From positions 279,777-343,776 of the forward strand of contig JASANG010000398.1 in assembly GCA_030248215.1 (NCBI GenBank): a DNA stretch of 64,000 bases, in the 5' to 3' direction. A program made the translations under genes and the position numbers. This document shows positions 47,725 through 58,083 of this stretch, in pieces. Numbering within the stretch: position 1 is the stretch's first letter; each line of letters opens with the position of its first letter. This DNA comes from Enoplolaimus lenunculus (taxonomy: Eukaryota > Nematoda > Enoplea > Enoplida > Thoracostomopsidae). A model generated the notes under the pieces. The model made no database searches, was not told the DNA's origin, and was given only the letters and a program-made list of their open reading frames with translations.

Positions 47725-48520
47725 ACAGGGCCGGAACGTTTTCCGGCGGGACAGTTATAGAGTAAGGAAGTACCTGCGTAGCTCAAAAACGCTATCATAT
47801 CCCTTTTTTAAACACAAAGCAAAAACTAACCTATATAGTCGCATTATGCTTCCAGTAAATTACGCTGTAGCAGTCTTCTTAAAAAGAGTTATAGTATTAA
47901 ACCAGGATTTTCAATTTAAATAGCTTTGAACATAGCACCGCTATTATCCAATAACAAATTTACACCATAGCTCATTCAGCTACGCCGCACCTTTCAATGC
48001 CTATGCCTGTGCTTCCTAACACCTAACATCCAGACAGCTTCTGCGCTTCATTTTAAGCTGACTTAAACGCTCACAGCTGTCATTAAACAACAAATTTTCA
48101 CCAAAGTACATTCAGCTACATTGTACCTTTCTATGCCTGTGCTTTCTAACATCCAGAAACCTTCTGCGCCTCATTTTAAGCTGACTTAAACGCTATAACA
48201 AAGTTGTTTCAATTCAAAATCCTGGATTTATACTAGAACTCTTTTTAAGAAGACTGCTACAACGTAATGTGCTGGAAGCATAATGCGCCTATATCGGTTA
48301 GTTTTTGCTCTATTTAAAAAATTATATATCAATATTCTATTTGTAGCTGATGGTCGTAACAGTAACGTAGGCATATTTCCAATCCGAACCCTAAACCACA
48401 GCGTAAAAAGAAAAGCCTATACCAAGTATACTTCTAAGCGTACGTCTAAGCCTAAGCAAAACATAAATCTAAAGCGTACCCTTGCTCCATTGCAATCCCC
48501 CAAAAAGCAGCCTGTTCAAA
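47725..48520. repeat. Large TTAGGC-MITE relative with long hairpin arms and inner duplication
   Basis: Left end AGAACAGGGCCGGAACGTTT; right side with TCTAAGCCTAAGC and CCTTGCTCCATTGCAATCCC. Two ~130 bp inverted arms (about 47790-47930 and 48193-48330) share AAAACTAACC, GCATTATGCTTCCAG, GTAGCAGTCTTCTTAAAAAG and CAGGATTT in opposite orientation. Between them a ~110 bp unit is tandemly duplicated (47955-48071, 48091-48194), sharing TCATTTTAAGCTGACTTAAA. Confidence 0.75.
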
Positions 48521-49423
48521 GCTATAATGCATGGGAGGTTATTACAGAATATTATTGTCTTAGTTAGCAATTTCAGTAGAACAAACGACGCAGCGACACA
48601 TAATCTAATGCACGGTGTCACTAGCAGCACACAATAATATCGACTAGCTATGGTAATTACATATTTGTAATACAACTTTTTCTAAAAATTACAAAAAAGC
48701 CGGCAATTTTTGTATGGTGTCGAAGCGGCTAATTAGGATATTCTATACGTAAGTTACATCATTCCAGCTCGTCTTTCCTGCAGAGAACATTCTGCAAAAC
48801 TTTCAAAAAGCGTGCATTCTTGAGGCTTAAACATATATTGAAAACACTACCGTGTTTCAATGATTGCAAAATCATTTCATGTTTGAATGTTTAAGCAACA
48901 TATAGCCAATCAAATGCGCCTTTTTCGTACGCACGAGAGTAGACAATTTGGACTGAGCTTAATTTTCATACAATAGTAAGTCTCCGTCAAATGCCGACAA
49001 TTGGCATTGTTATACCTCTGCGAGTCCCCTGAAAAAATTTTGGCCACCCTAGAAAATGTTCCAAACTTGCTTGCAAGTCAACGAAAATCCTCGTATGCCC
49101 TCTTGAGAAAGTGTTAGTGTAGGTCTGCATCCGGATTTGGCAGAAAAGTATATTTTGAATTCTGCTCCGCTAAAAGAAATTTATTTTGTAGTACCGGCAA
49201 AGTCGGTGATTAAATGGTATAATAGTTGTACCGTTATTCGCTTGTAAAATCGATCTCTTTTGTACTGTAGAAGTTTTAGTAAACACCATTTCTCAAAGAA
49301 TGCTTCAAACAAACTGTCGGCAATACATTATAAATTAGCTAAATTTAGCAAACGAAACATCACCAACTTAGCCACATAATTTTGCTTCACCTCCGGTTGC
49401 AACTGTTGTCTCTGGCAAGATTA

Positions 49424-49625
49424 GGCCCATGTAAAAAACAGGGGCGGAACGTTTTTCTGTAGCACTGCAATAGAGTAAGGTTAAGCTTTAGACTAATTTT
49501 TTTGCTTGGCTTGGGCTTAGGCTTTAGGCTTAAGAATATGCTTATTCTTACACATAGGCGTAGACTTAGGCTTAGGCTTTACGCTTAGTAATATGCTTAT
49601 AATACTGTTCCGCCCACGATCTCAG
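49424..49625. repeat. TTAGGC-MITE copy with two hexamer clusters
   Basis: Left end GGCCCATGTAAAAAACAGGG then GCGGAACGTTTTTCTG. Two clusters of CTTAGG/TTAGGC, each followed by AATATGCTTAT, then CTGTTCCGCCCACGATCTC. The right terminal TACATTGGCC has been lost. Confidence 0.8.
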
Positions 49626-49935
49626 TCTGCGGGATTGATTATCTCCGGATAAATCGAGCCGAGTTGATTGCTTATGGTAATACCTACCATAACCATGACA
49701 TTAAAATAGAGTTTAATAAAATTATGCATGGAAAACGATAGTCAACTAAGGTTCAAACAGCTTATTCTGAGCGTCTGGGATGCCTATCCGGTTATTCAGT
49801 CTATATGCACTACACAGCTTTGTTACGCTATGACTTTTCACTTCTAAATTCGCTTACATTTTTCAAATCTCCTGAATAATAGTTCAAGTTTCATGAATCG
49901 ATTTTGAATGACCAAGAACATCCGTAGCCAGCCGT

Positions 49936-52900
49936 TTATTTCTTTTCGCTGTACGGAACATAACAACTTTCAAGCTGCGTTGGTCGTTTTGACGGTCGTC
50001 CTCCAGTTGGTGCGGGTACCATGCCGTACGTGGACTGCAGACCAGCTCCACCTTTTTGATATCCCTTTCCTAGTTGTACATACATACTGGCGGGACCACT
50101 CTTGCCTTCCCCGTAGCCATAACCACTGCCACCTGCCGTCGAGCTGCGATTTGATGCGTCAATAATTTGTGTTTTTTCGTAAGACGATGAACGTTCGAGA
50201 CCGGTCATTTGAGTCTTTTCTAAAGGTGTTTCCGCATACGATTTCGATGTTGAGATTTCGCCCATTTGAGTTGCCTCATACCGTGCTGTCTTCTCTTGTC
50301 CAGTGCTGATCGGAGCTGTTCCCATTTGTGTCGTTTCAAAATTCATCGTTCGTTCAAAGCCACGTAATTCGCTCCCTTGTGTTGCCTCGTAATCCGAACT
50401 ACGTTGCGTCAAATCACTAATTTGAGTTGTCTCGAATCTGGGAGCTGAGCTAGTACTTGACGTTTCGACACCACCCATTTGCGTTGCTTCGAATCCGGGA
50501 TCACCAGCCATGCTCTTTGCAGTCACTTCACCCATTTGTGTTTGTTGTAGATCCACATCAGCTTGATCACGGTCTTTGCCACCACCTGAAGGTGGTATGT
50601 ACATGCTGTCCATTCCACCTGCAACAAAGTTGTAGTTAGCAGAGTGTGCTTAATCGAATATCCGCTTCCGTTTCCGGTAAAATCGGTGTCCGTTTCAGTT
50701 TCCGTTTTCGTTGGAGAAATAACGAAAATTCTGTTATTTTTATGTTCAAAATTTACTTAAATCACGTATATATCTCGCAATTTTTTGTTACAGATATGCT
50801 GCAATTGTTCGAAATGGAATAAAAATTGTATCCGTTTCTGTTATCAGTTAATAATTTAGCGTTACAATAATAAAAATACGAACTGTAAGGTATAGGCAGG
50901 ATTTTATTACGGAAGTACTTGTTAGCGAGCTTAACGAGCGAATAAAGGATTTACCTTGCGGCGACACTAGTTTAATTTTTAAGCGTGTAACGAACCAAAA
51001 TCTTTGTGCGAACTGTGCATCCTGTGGATCTCTTTCATCCTTTCAGGATATAATTCCCTAAACTACTTGAGTGCTTCCTTCCGTTGAATAACACAATTAG
51101 GCTCAAGTTATGGCTTAGCATGTATAAATTTAGTGATATAAGCTGGTATATGTTGCAAATGGTAACATTTTAGCTACAAGTTAGCATCGCACTGTTTTGA
51201 CAGTACGTCAATCATAGAGCATTTTTTCCATCACTTTATTGGCACAATCATTAAAAGCTTGAGCATGATTCTATATCAGTCTAAACATGGGCTGGTAATT
51301 GTAGACTTAACCCCACATTAAAAATTAAGGCTTTGGCTAAGCATTAGCTTATAGGTAGAGGCTGATGCAAAGGCTTGCGTTATGATTTGGGTAATCATTT
51401 TCAAAACCGAAAGCCTAAGCCAAAGCCGGAACGCTTTGACTAAGGATTAGCTTATAGTAGAGGCTGTTACAACAGGCCCCAAGTACTTTCCGAAACACAA
51501 TTTAAAATAAAACGACTTAATACAAAATAGTGGAGTAGAAATATATAATTTAGCACATTTCTTACTTTCCGCCGCACAACTAAAATGTGGGGAACTATTC
51601 AGTTGATTTTCATTTGTCAATATACTGTAGTGAGCCGAATAAGAGGAGGCGAATTGATATTTATTTGGCCCCTCGAAAGGGTACCCTGTTTCATTCGGCT
51701 ACGGACTGTTATTTATTTTTAACCTGCCCTCCGCCGACCTTCGTTACTGATATATATCTGGTGTTGCAACTATCCGTTGAATTACTAACGCTTATTTGTC
51801 TTGTATCAAAAACTTGATCGATAATGCAAAGGTATACTTAGGAATGTAAGTAATTTCAAAACTTAAGTATGCTTTAAAGATTCGGACTCAACTTTATTTG
51901 GTCCTGGAGTCATTTATGCACTACAATTAGGAATAATTGACATTAATGGACTCTAATTAGGGTTTTGGGGACTCCTTCTGATTGGGACTCAAAATCGGAC
52001 CCCTCTTATTACCCTATTACTGTACAGAAAACGTTCTGTAATAGAACGTCTGAGTATGTACTGTACTAGGGACACATTTCATTTCACATTTCATTCGGGG
52101 GGCTGTCACTCCTTTTAACTTTCTTCCCAATTTCAATGCGTCCTAAACAGAATGCTAGAACACTAAAGCACAGTCTAAAAGTACTTCATTGGGAAATTTA
52201 AATGCTCTACTTAGTGTGTAAAATGGATAGTAAAAATAACTGATACAGAAACGACAAATAGTGATCAAAACAACGGAAATGGGATACGGAAGGATATTGA
52301 AATACAAACGTTTTAAAGATGGTTCATGTTTGTCAGCGCGATTGAGGCATGTAAACATTCACCATGAGAAACAAATAGCGGATAGGTACGTTATAAATTT
52401 TAAGTGTTGTGGATTGCTTACTGTAAACGTGCCGATTCCTTTTGGTTTCTAATGTGGGATCTGCTGCAAAATGATCCCCCACAATTTCAAGGGACCCTGA
52501 ATACAACGGGAGGTGCCGCCACCAAACCCCCGCATTGAGCGGTTCTCATACTGAAACGCTAGGAACAATATGAAAATAGTTCATTAGATGATCGAAAACG
52601 TTCTCATTGAGAAGCAGGGTACAACCGAAGGTCTGCCTCCGGCTCCGGCACCGGCTGGAAATCTGCCTCCGGGTGCGAGTCCTGCTCCGATGGAATTTTG
52701 TCAGAGGTTCCGGCAATTTCGGTAGTAAACTTTTGCATAATTTTGCAAAATTGATCTGTTTAGCGCGTGTCGTTTTACTTTTGAAAAAATTTTCACGAAA
52801 GAATTTCCGAAGTTTCCCAGAAAATTAGCCTAAACTCAAACATCTTAACAACATATTGCAGAAATTGGCCTAAACTTAACTAAATTAATCATCATTTTAC

Positions 52901-55900
52901 TACCTAAATTCGCCTCACATCCGGCTCCGGTTCCGGCTCTAGCAAGTTTGTTGACCTCCGATTCCGGCTCCGGTATTTTTCACCTTCGGTTGCACCCTGG
53001 TGAGAAGGGTTATGTTCTCTTTAAAAGTTAAAAATCACTGGCTTATTTTTAACCTTCTTTTATGTTGCAGTTTACACAATGGAATGGGCTTGAAGAACTT
53101 CGCCTGTTTTCAAGAAGGTAAATGTTCACTTTTCGGTCCTCATTGAACGAAACTGAACGGTTTTGTGATTCGCATCTTTGAGGTTGCCACAAAATAACTC
53201 AAACTCACCCGGAGTAGCCGGCGACCGGTTTGAACGATCAGATTGAAGTGTAGGTGCTGTGCTTGGTGGCGGTGGCATGTATACGCTGTCGATCTGTGTA
53301 AACTTTTTAGGAGGCGGAACGTTTGAATGATTTTGTTGCGGACCACGTCTGCTGAGATCTACGTACATACTCTGTTGGAATCCACCTCGCTTTCCAACCG
53401 ACCCTGATGGACCTCCTGAAAAGGCAAAATCCGAAATAACCAAATATATATTTGCTATCTGCGATCGTCAGGATAATTGTTTGTAAAAAGATATGCATAT
53501 AAAATGCACTTGTATTTGGTATTTCTTAACTTTTAATCGTGACAGAACCTTAGCCATGGTTTCATTTTAATAGGACATAACCACACCTAAACGTCTTCGA
53601 GAGCGAGTCGGTATAACGACGTGAATTTTTCTATTTCTTAACGTTATATTCCACAGCCGATAAAGGCGCCTTATTTGAGTCCTTTTAGCAATTCCGAGGG
53701 ATCAATTCGCTTTAACCCCTTGAAAATATCTCATAACTTTACGAGATTAATTTATTGTAACATACTGTGGTGATCCGCATTAGAGGAAATAAAAAGACAT
53801 GGTCCGCTTTGGAGTTCCAATTACAATAATAGTCAGTATGCCTAAATTGAACTCTATACAAAAGTCGAAATTGGCAAAATGGCATAGACTACTTAAATAT
53901 GTAACAAACACCTCAGACAACTAGCATAAACTAATTAAATTCAGGAACAAACATTGACATATATGGCGATCAACAAAAATGCTCAGAGCAAGTCAGTTTT
54001 GCCCAAGAGAAAGGATATAAATAAGAATGGTGTTCCGTCCAACCAACAAAGGGGGCTTAAAAATTTATAACAGTCCGTAATCAAATATAACAGCTACCAT
54101 CTGTAGAGGCAAAATAAATATCAATCCCCTACTTATTCGGGTCACAGTACAGTATCTCTCTGTACTTCCTAGTGCCGTATAATAAAGAACGGTGTTTATC
54201 CACCTAACCGGAGTGAATTAAAAACGAATAACAGTCCGTAACCGAATAACACGAGTTAACCTGTAGAGAGGTAAAACAAATGTCAGCCCCCATCTTATTC
54301 GGGTGACTCCAATATAGTGGTACCCAAAAACAATTAAAATTCTGGTTGCGAAAACGGCAACGGCAGTGCAATATTGAACGTATAAAGGTGCTGTAACCTG
54401 CTTTAAACATGCAGTCGTGTGTGAAGAATTCGGGCCCATGTAAAGATCAGGGGCGGAACGTTTTTCTGTGCGACTAGAATAGAGTAAGCTAAAGTTTTAG
54501 ACTGTTTTTTGCTCGGCTTAGGCTTAGGCTTAGGAATATGCTTATAATTCTGTTCCGCCCTTGTTCTCTACATTGGCCAGAATTCGCCGACGAGGTTTTA
54601 GATATTTTAGTTTTAACCTCATAGCTTTATTATCATGACGGAACGTGTGTCACACGAGTTAAACACAGTATATTTGTGGTAATGTAGCACAACAGTGTTT
54701 ATGATACATGAGTTCAGGCTCGCAACCTACAATAAAGCGCAAAGTTGAATGATCGGCAGTGAACAATCAGCGAAGCTGTTAAAATTGTCATGCTCCGTTT
54801 ACCATCCATGAAAAATACTAACCTGGTGCAGGCATGTAAACACTATCCAACGCCCCTTTTGCCGGCCGTGCCGCTCCAGGTGCCGGCAAATACATGCTTT
54901 CAGCACTGGTTTCTCTTCGTATTCCTGGTGCGGCTAACCGTGTTCCTGATGGTGGAGGCATGTACACGCTGTCCAAGGCTCTTCCACGTCCAGCTGGTTG
55001 TCCTGTTCCAGGAGGTGGTAGATACACGCTATCTAAAGGACCTTGGCGACCATGCCCAAATGTATTTGTAGGTGGTGATCCTATATAAATATAATAAATC
55101 GTTATCCATATGATATAATTTTTCAACGGTAAACGTGGGTTACTGATAATCAAACAAAACATTATAGGTCAATATTATACTAGAATCCTTGACTCTGGGA
55201 ATATATATCTTTGCTCATTTTGTTAATAAATAAACATATTTGGCGAAACTGCGTTATTTGAATAGTAATTGGTCAGTTTAAAATTTCATACATGTTATTG
55301 CAACGCATTAATGCTCTCGTTTAAACAGTAATTAAACACTATATTATGAGCCTAATCTCCCATAATTCAGTAGTATTGAACCTCAAAATCTTGAAATAAA
55401 CAATATATTAAAGAGCCCATTTCGGCAAACCCCCGTTGGCTGAGCTCTGCGCACAAATTTTGTCCTTTGGCCACTCCCTCAGATTGGACAGCTGCGACAT
55501 GCTTGTTCCGTTGGGATGATGGGCACTGTAGAACAGGGCCGGAACAGTAGTATAAGCATATTCCTAAGCTTAAGCCTAAGTCTAAGCCTACCCTAAGCGT
55601 AAGGATGACCATATTCAAAAGCATAAGCCTAAGCCTAAGCACAAAACTTAATCTAAAGCTTAACCTAACTTTATTACAGCCCCGACGAAAAACGATCCAG
55701 CCCTGTTGTATACATGGGTCGCTTACCTCTATTCCACATCCACAGAAAACGTTCCGTCCCTAATCTTTACATGGGTCAATTAAATGGTCACATACAGCAG
55801 CATTTTAACAAAATAAACTATTTACTATTTTTGCCGGATGGACAGCTTTTTTAAATCAGTTTTCTAATTTTAAGCCTACTTCTATTGGATTAAAAGTCAA

Positions 55901-57219
55901 GGAAAGCTGGCGTGTGGAATTAAATTTTAATGAGATTGCATTTCATGGTCGACATCGGTCAACATTTTATATATCGCGCTTCTTTTAAAAAATTATACCT
56001 AACGAGAGAAAATTTACTACAGAACTATAATATTAAAACACTTCCATGATTTGAAACACCGTTCTACTAGCAAAAACGCAATGAATTTGTAAATTAATAC
56101 CTTTACTGTGTATCACTATTCACTCACCCCCGATAGACAATTTTTCATATGCTAACAAGTGCTCAAACGCTGAGCTTTACTTAGCGGAAGCATATAAACG
56201 CTATCAAATGTCCAACCGTCGCTGGTTTGTTTCTAGTTTTATTGTTTGCATGAATTTAATCAGAAGTTTAATTTAAAATTAAAGTATTGCACAGCTAGTT
56301 TCCGTTTTTTCTGATTATTTCCACCCCTTCAAAAAACGGAAAAAAACGAAAAGGCCGTTTTTTGTTTTATTTTTTCCACTGCCCAGCCCTGTGTCCGCTT
56401 TGTCGGCGTATACCTTTGGGAAACGCTGCGCTGAGTGATTGAGTGGGAGTGCTGCCGGGAATCGGGAGAAACACACTATCTGTAGCGCCAGGTCTTTTTC
56501 CATGTGGCGCAGCGAACTTCTGTGATGGATAATCAGCAGATTTCTAAATACAAAATTATGTTTAAAACTTCCAGCACAAATGAAATAATGGTGAGACTAA
56601 AATAGTACTGTCAGAAATCATAATGTAAATCAGGCAACTGTGCGCATTAGGTATGTAGCATATGTGTTGCATTGCATCAGTGCATGCCCGTAGCCAGCTC
56701 ACCTTGCTAGGTGGGCTACAAAATGTTCAGGATGGGCATTCAAGGGTTTTCAATGATTTACAAACAAGGTTGAAACCTTTCTACGGAACCCAAAATTTTC
56801 CAGGGGAGTCTGAGCCCCGCTGGACCCCCTTGGCTATGGGACCGCATCAGTGGCAGGCGCGTAGCCACGGGGTTTGAGAATCAAGGCCCACAATGCATAA
56901 ACCAACAAACGTTTTGCAACTGCTGCATAAGTATTTAATTGGAAATGCTGACCATGCACCTGATCACTGGATAAAAGGATGCCCACCTTAGTTTGTTTGG
57001 TATGGTAGAAACTTTCCATAAACAAATGCTGATATCACGTTCGTTTGCATCCCTTTCGAACCATATTTATTATCAAAAGATAACCTTGTTCAGACTTTTT
57101 CAACGGTAATTTTAGTGTCGTAAAATGCTTACTCCTAATTGTTGATATTCACTGCGCGGCCCGGTTCCGGACTTAGATCCGGGACCGCCGAATCCAACGT
57201 ACATGCTTTTGTCGCCCAT
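49936..57219 (-). CDS. Repetitive tyrosine-motif protein (SVYMPPP / TQMG repeats), unknown function
   Basis: I do not recognise this gene. Five exons join in phase: 57219-57133, 56543-56414, 55080-54823, 53415-53209, 50618-49936, giving 454 codons. The predicted start is MGDKSMYVGFGG. Exons 1-4 and the start of 5 carry about nine copies of a motif S-[MV]-[YF]-[MVLI]-P/D, such as DSVFLPIPG, DSVYLPPPG, DSVYMPPPS, ESMYLPAPG, DSVYMPAPG, QSMYVDLS, DSVYMPPPP and DSMYIPPSG. The large last exon has about nine ExTQMG or FETTQ-like repeats (QTQMGEV, FEATQMGG, YEKTQIID). It ends with SMYVQLGKG, QSTYGMVPAPTGG and PTQLESCYVPYSEKK. No signal peptide, membrane segment or globular domain is visible; it is Pro/Gly/Ser-rich and probably disordered. 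The regular tyrosines suggest phosphorylation or a structural repeat, which is inference. Conserved reading frame and splice sites make it a real gene. The start could be preceded by a further 5' exon. Confidence 0.82.
51310..51480. repeat. Degenerate TTAGGC/GGCTTTGG repeat in intron
   Basis: GCTTTGGCTAAGCATTAGCT and GCCTAAGCCAAAGCCGGAAC with a near-duplicate TAGCTTATAGGTAGAGGCTG / TAGCTTATAGTAGAGGCTGT. Probably a relative of the TTAGGC family. Confidence 0.4.
51624..52023. repeat. GAATAAGAGG MITE (TA-type), copy 1
   Basis: About 400 bp between TACTGTAGTGAGCCGAATAA at the left and CCCTCTTATTACCC ... TACTGTA at the right. Shares long blocks with 59968-60413, including GACTGTTATTTATTTT, GACTCTAATTAGGG and TGGGACTCAAAAT. 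TACTGTA/TACAGTA ends suggest insertion at TA, as in Tc1/mariner-related MITEs. Confidence 0.7.
52615..52999. mobile_element. hAT-type MITE, CTCCGG type, with near-perfect 8-bp TSD
   Basis: Starts CAGGGTACAACCGAAGGTCT and ends CACCTTCGGTTGCACCCTG, with CCTCCGGCTCCGG arrays. The flanks are TTGAGAAG (52607-52614) and GTGAGAAG (53000-53007), 7 of 8 matching. It lies in the intron before the last exon of the repetitive-protein gene. Confidence 0.82.
53762..54155. repeat. GAATAAGAGG MITE, copy 2 plus adjacent partial
   Basis: Left end TACTGTGGTGATCCGCATTA; right end CCCTACTTATTCGGGTCACA then GTACAGTA. A second right-end fragment follows at about 54215-54318 (ACAGTCCGTAACCGAATAAC ... CCCCATCTTATTCGGGTGAC), so two members lie side by side. 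Confidence 0.6.
54433..54578. mobile_element. Type copy of the TTAGGC-MITE, with TIRs and 8-bp TSD
   Basis: A 146-bp element. Left end GGCCCATGTAAAGATCAGGG then GCGGAACG; right end (reverse complement) GGCCAATGTAGAGAACAAGG then GCGGAACAG. AGAATTCG flanks both sides exactly (54425-54432 and 54579-54586). The core is CTCGGCTTAGGCTTAGGCTT then AGGAATATGC, that is three TTAGGC-frame units. It is in an intron of the repetitive-protein gene. Confidence 0.9.
55530..55785. repeat. TTAGGC-MITE copies, reverse orientation, one complete and one terminal fragment
   Basis: AACAGGGCCGGAACAGTAGT, then GCCTAAG/CTAAGC units in two clusters, then AAACGATCCAGCCCTG and TACATGGGTC. A second end, AAAACGTTCCGTCCCTAATC then TTTACATGGGTC, follows at 55745-55780. 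Confidence 0.7.
56181..56232 (-). pseudogene. Decayed exon of the repetitive-protein gene
   Basis: A 52-nt segment with acceptor CTAG, donor GTAAAG and coding KQTSDGWTFDSVYMLPLS, which contains the DSVYM motif of the neighbouring exons. It would have to be read phase 0 to phase 1, while both flanking exons meet in phase 1, so including it breaks the frame. It is best read as a lost repeat exon. Confidence 0.55.
56690..56876. repeat. CGTAGCCA-type repeat fragment in intron 1
   Basis: CCCGTAGCCAGCTCACC at the left and GGCGCGTAGCCACGGGGTTT at the right, with GC-rich content between (GGGGAGTCTGAGCCCCGCTG). It resembles the old hAT-like repeat at 29635-29910. Confidence 0.35.
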
Positions 57220-57910
57220 TGAACTATCGGCAAGTGAGTACGAGTGAGTTTAAACACTTTTTAATTATGAAATTGTACAACAAGACAAGAATGAAACGAA
57301 AAAAAACGCAAATTTTCACTTTATTCAATTACGTTTTAAAATTCTCTTGTAGAATTACGTTTGGCGGGCATATAACCTTGACATTGGCATTTCGTGGCAT
57401 CTCGGGTGATTTCATTATGACGCATAGCATTTGGCTCTACATCATGGCCTGCTTGCTTGAAAGTGACTTTTACAAATCTATTTGTTTTGCATTTACAGTT
57501 CACGAAACTAGCGTAAACATGAAGCTGTAAGAGCCACACCAGCATTGTTGCTAGGTTGCTGCTATATTGGCCCAAATTAATTGTAGAAACTTGCCTACTA
57601 AGACTAAGCCTAAAATTATGCCTAAAGCTTAAGCATCAGTCTCAATGACCCCGACTCCGGATGTGTCCCAGTGGGCAGGCGCCTAACATGAGTCGCTCAA
57701 TTTTGCCCATGTTCATGTTGTGGTATCCACTCCAAACTTTGTGGGAAAATTTGGTCCACATTTTCACGCGGTGGACATGAACTTGATATCCGGCGTGGGA
57801 TTTTGATTAAAATTTTTTGTGAATTTTATCTGTTTCAGCAGCTTGGAGTAACGCCAGTAGTACATGTTCGTTTTTTTCAATTTTCATTTTAAACAGCGTT
57901 CGCAACTTTG

Positions 57911-58083
57911 TCGTCTCAATCGAGGAAAACTGCACCACTGTGAACATTGTTAATTTTCAATTTAAATCGATTTTGAAATTTAAACTTATTTAATACCTTC
58001 TCAATCGAGGAAAACTGCAACACTGTGAACATTGTTAATTTTCAATTTAAATCGATTTTGAAATTTAAACTTATTTAATACCT
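57911..58083. repeat. 86-bp tandem duplication
   Basis: TCTCAATCGAGGAAAACTGC followed by AMCACTGTGAACATTGTTAA and TTTTCAATTTAAATCGATTT occurs twice, head to tail, nearly identical. This is a recent local duplication. Confidence 0.85.

Larger units (their letters stand above)
44091..49935. other. Intergenic, gene-free except for MITEs
   Basis: 5.8 kb between the SINE cluster and the repetitive-protein gene. Apart from the TTAGGC-MITE copies (45050-45196, 47725-48520, 49424-49625), I see no exon, RNA or domain. At 49380-49420 there is a CTTCACCTCCGGTTGCAACT fragment of the hAT MITE family, immediately left of a TTAGGC-MITE. Confidence 0.45.

Noticed and set aside
49908-50165. Plus-strand ORF over the last exon of the repetitive-protein gene
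   Set aside because: The opposite strand has a 225-codon repeat-structured frame with matching splice phase, so this one is a shadow.
54790-55088. Plus-strand ORFs opposite exon 3 of the repetitive-protein gene
   Set aside because: Antisense shadows of the proline-rich repeat exon. Splice sites and phase support only the minus strand.
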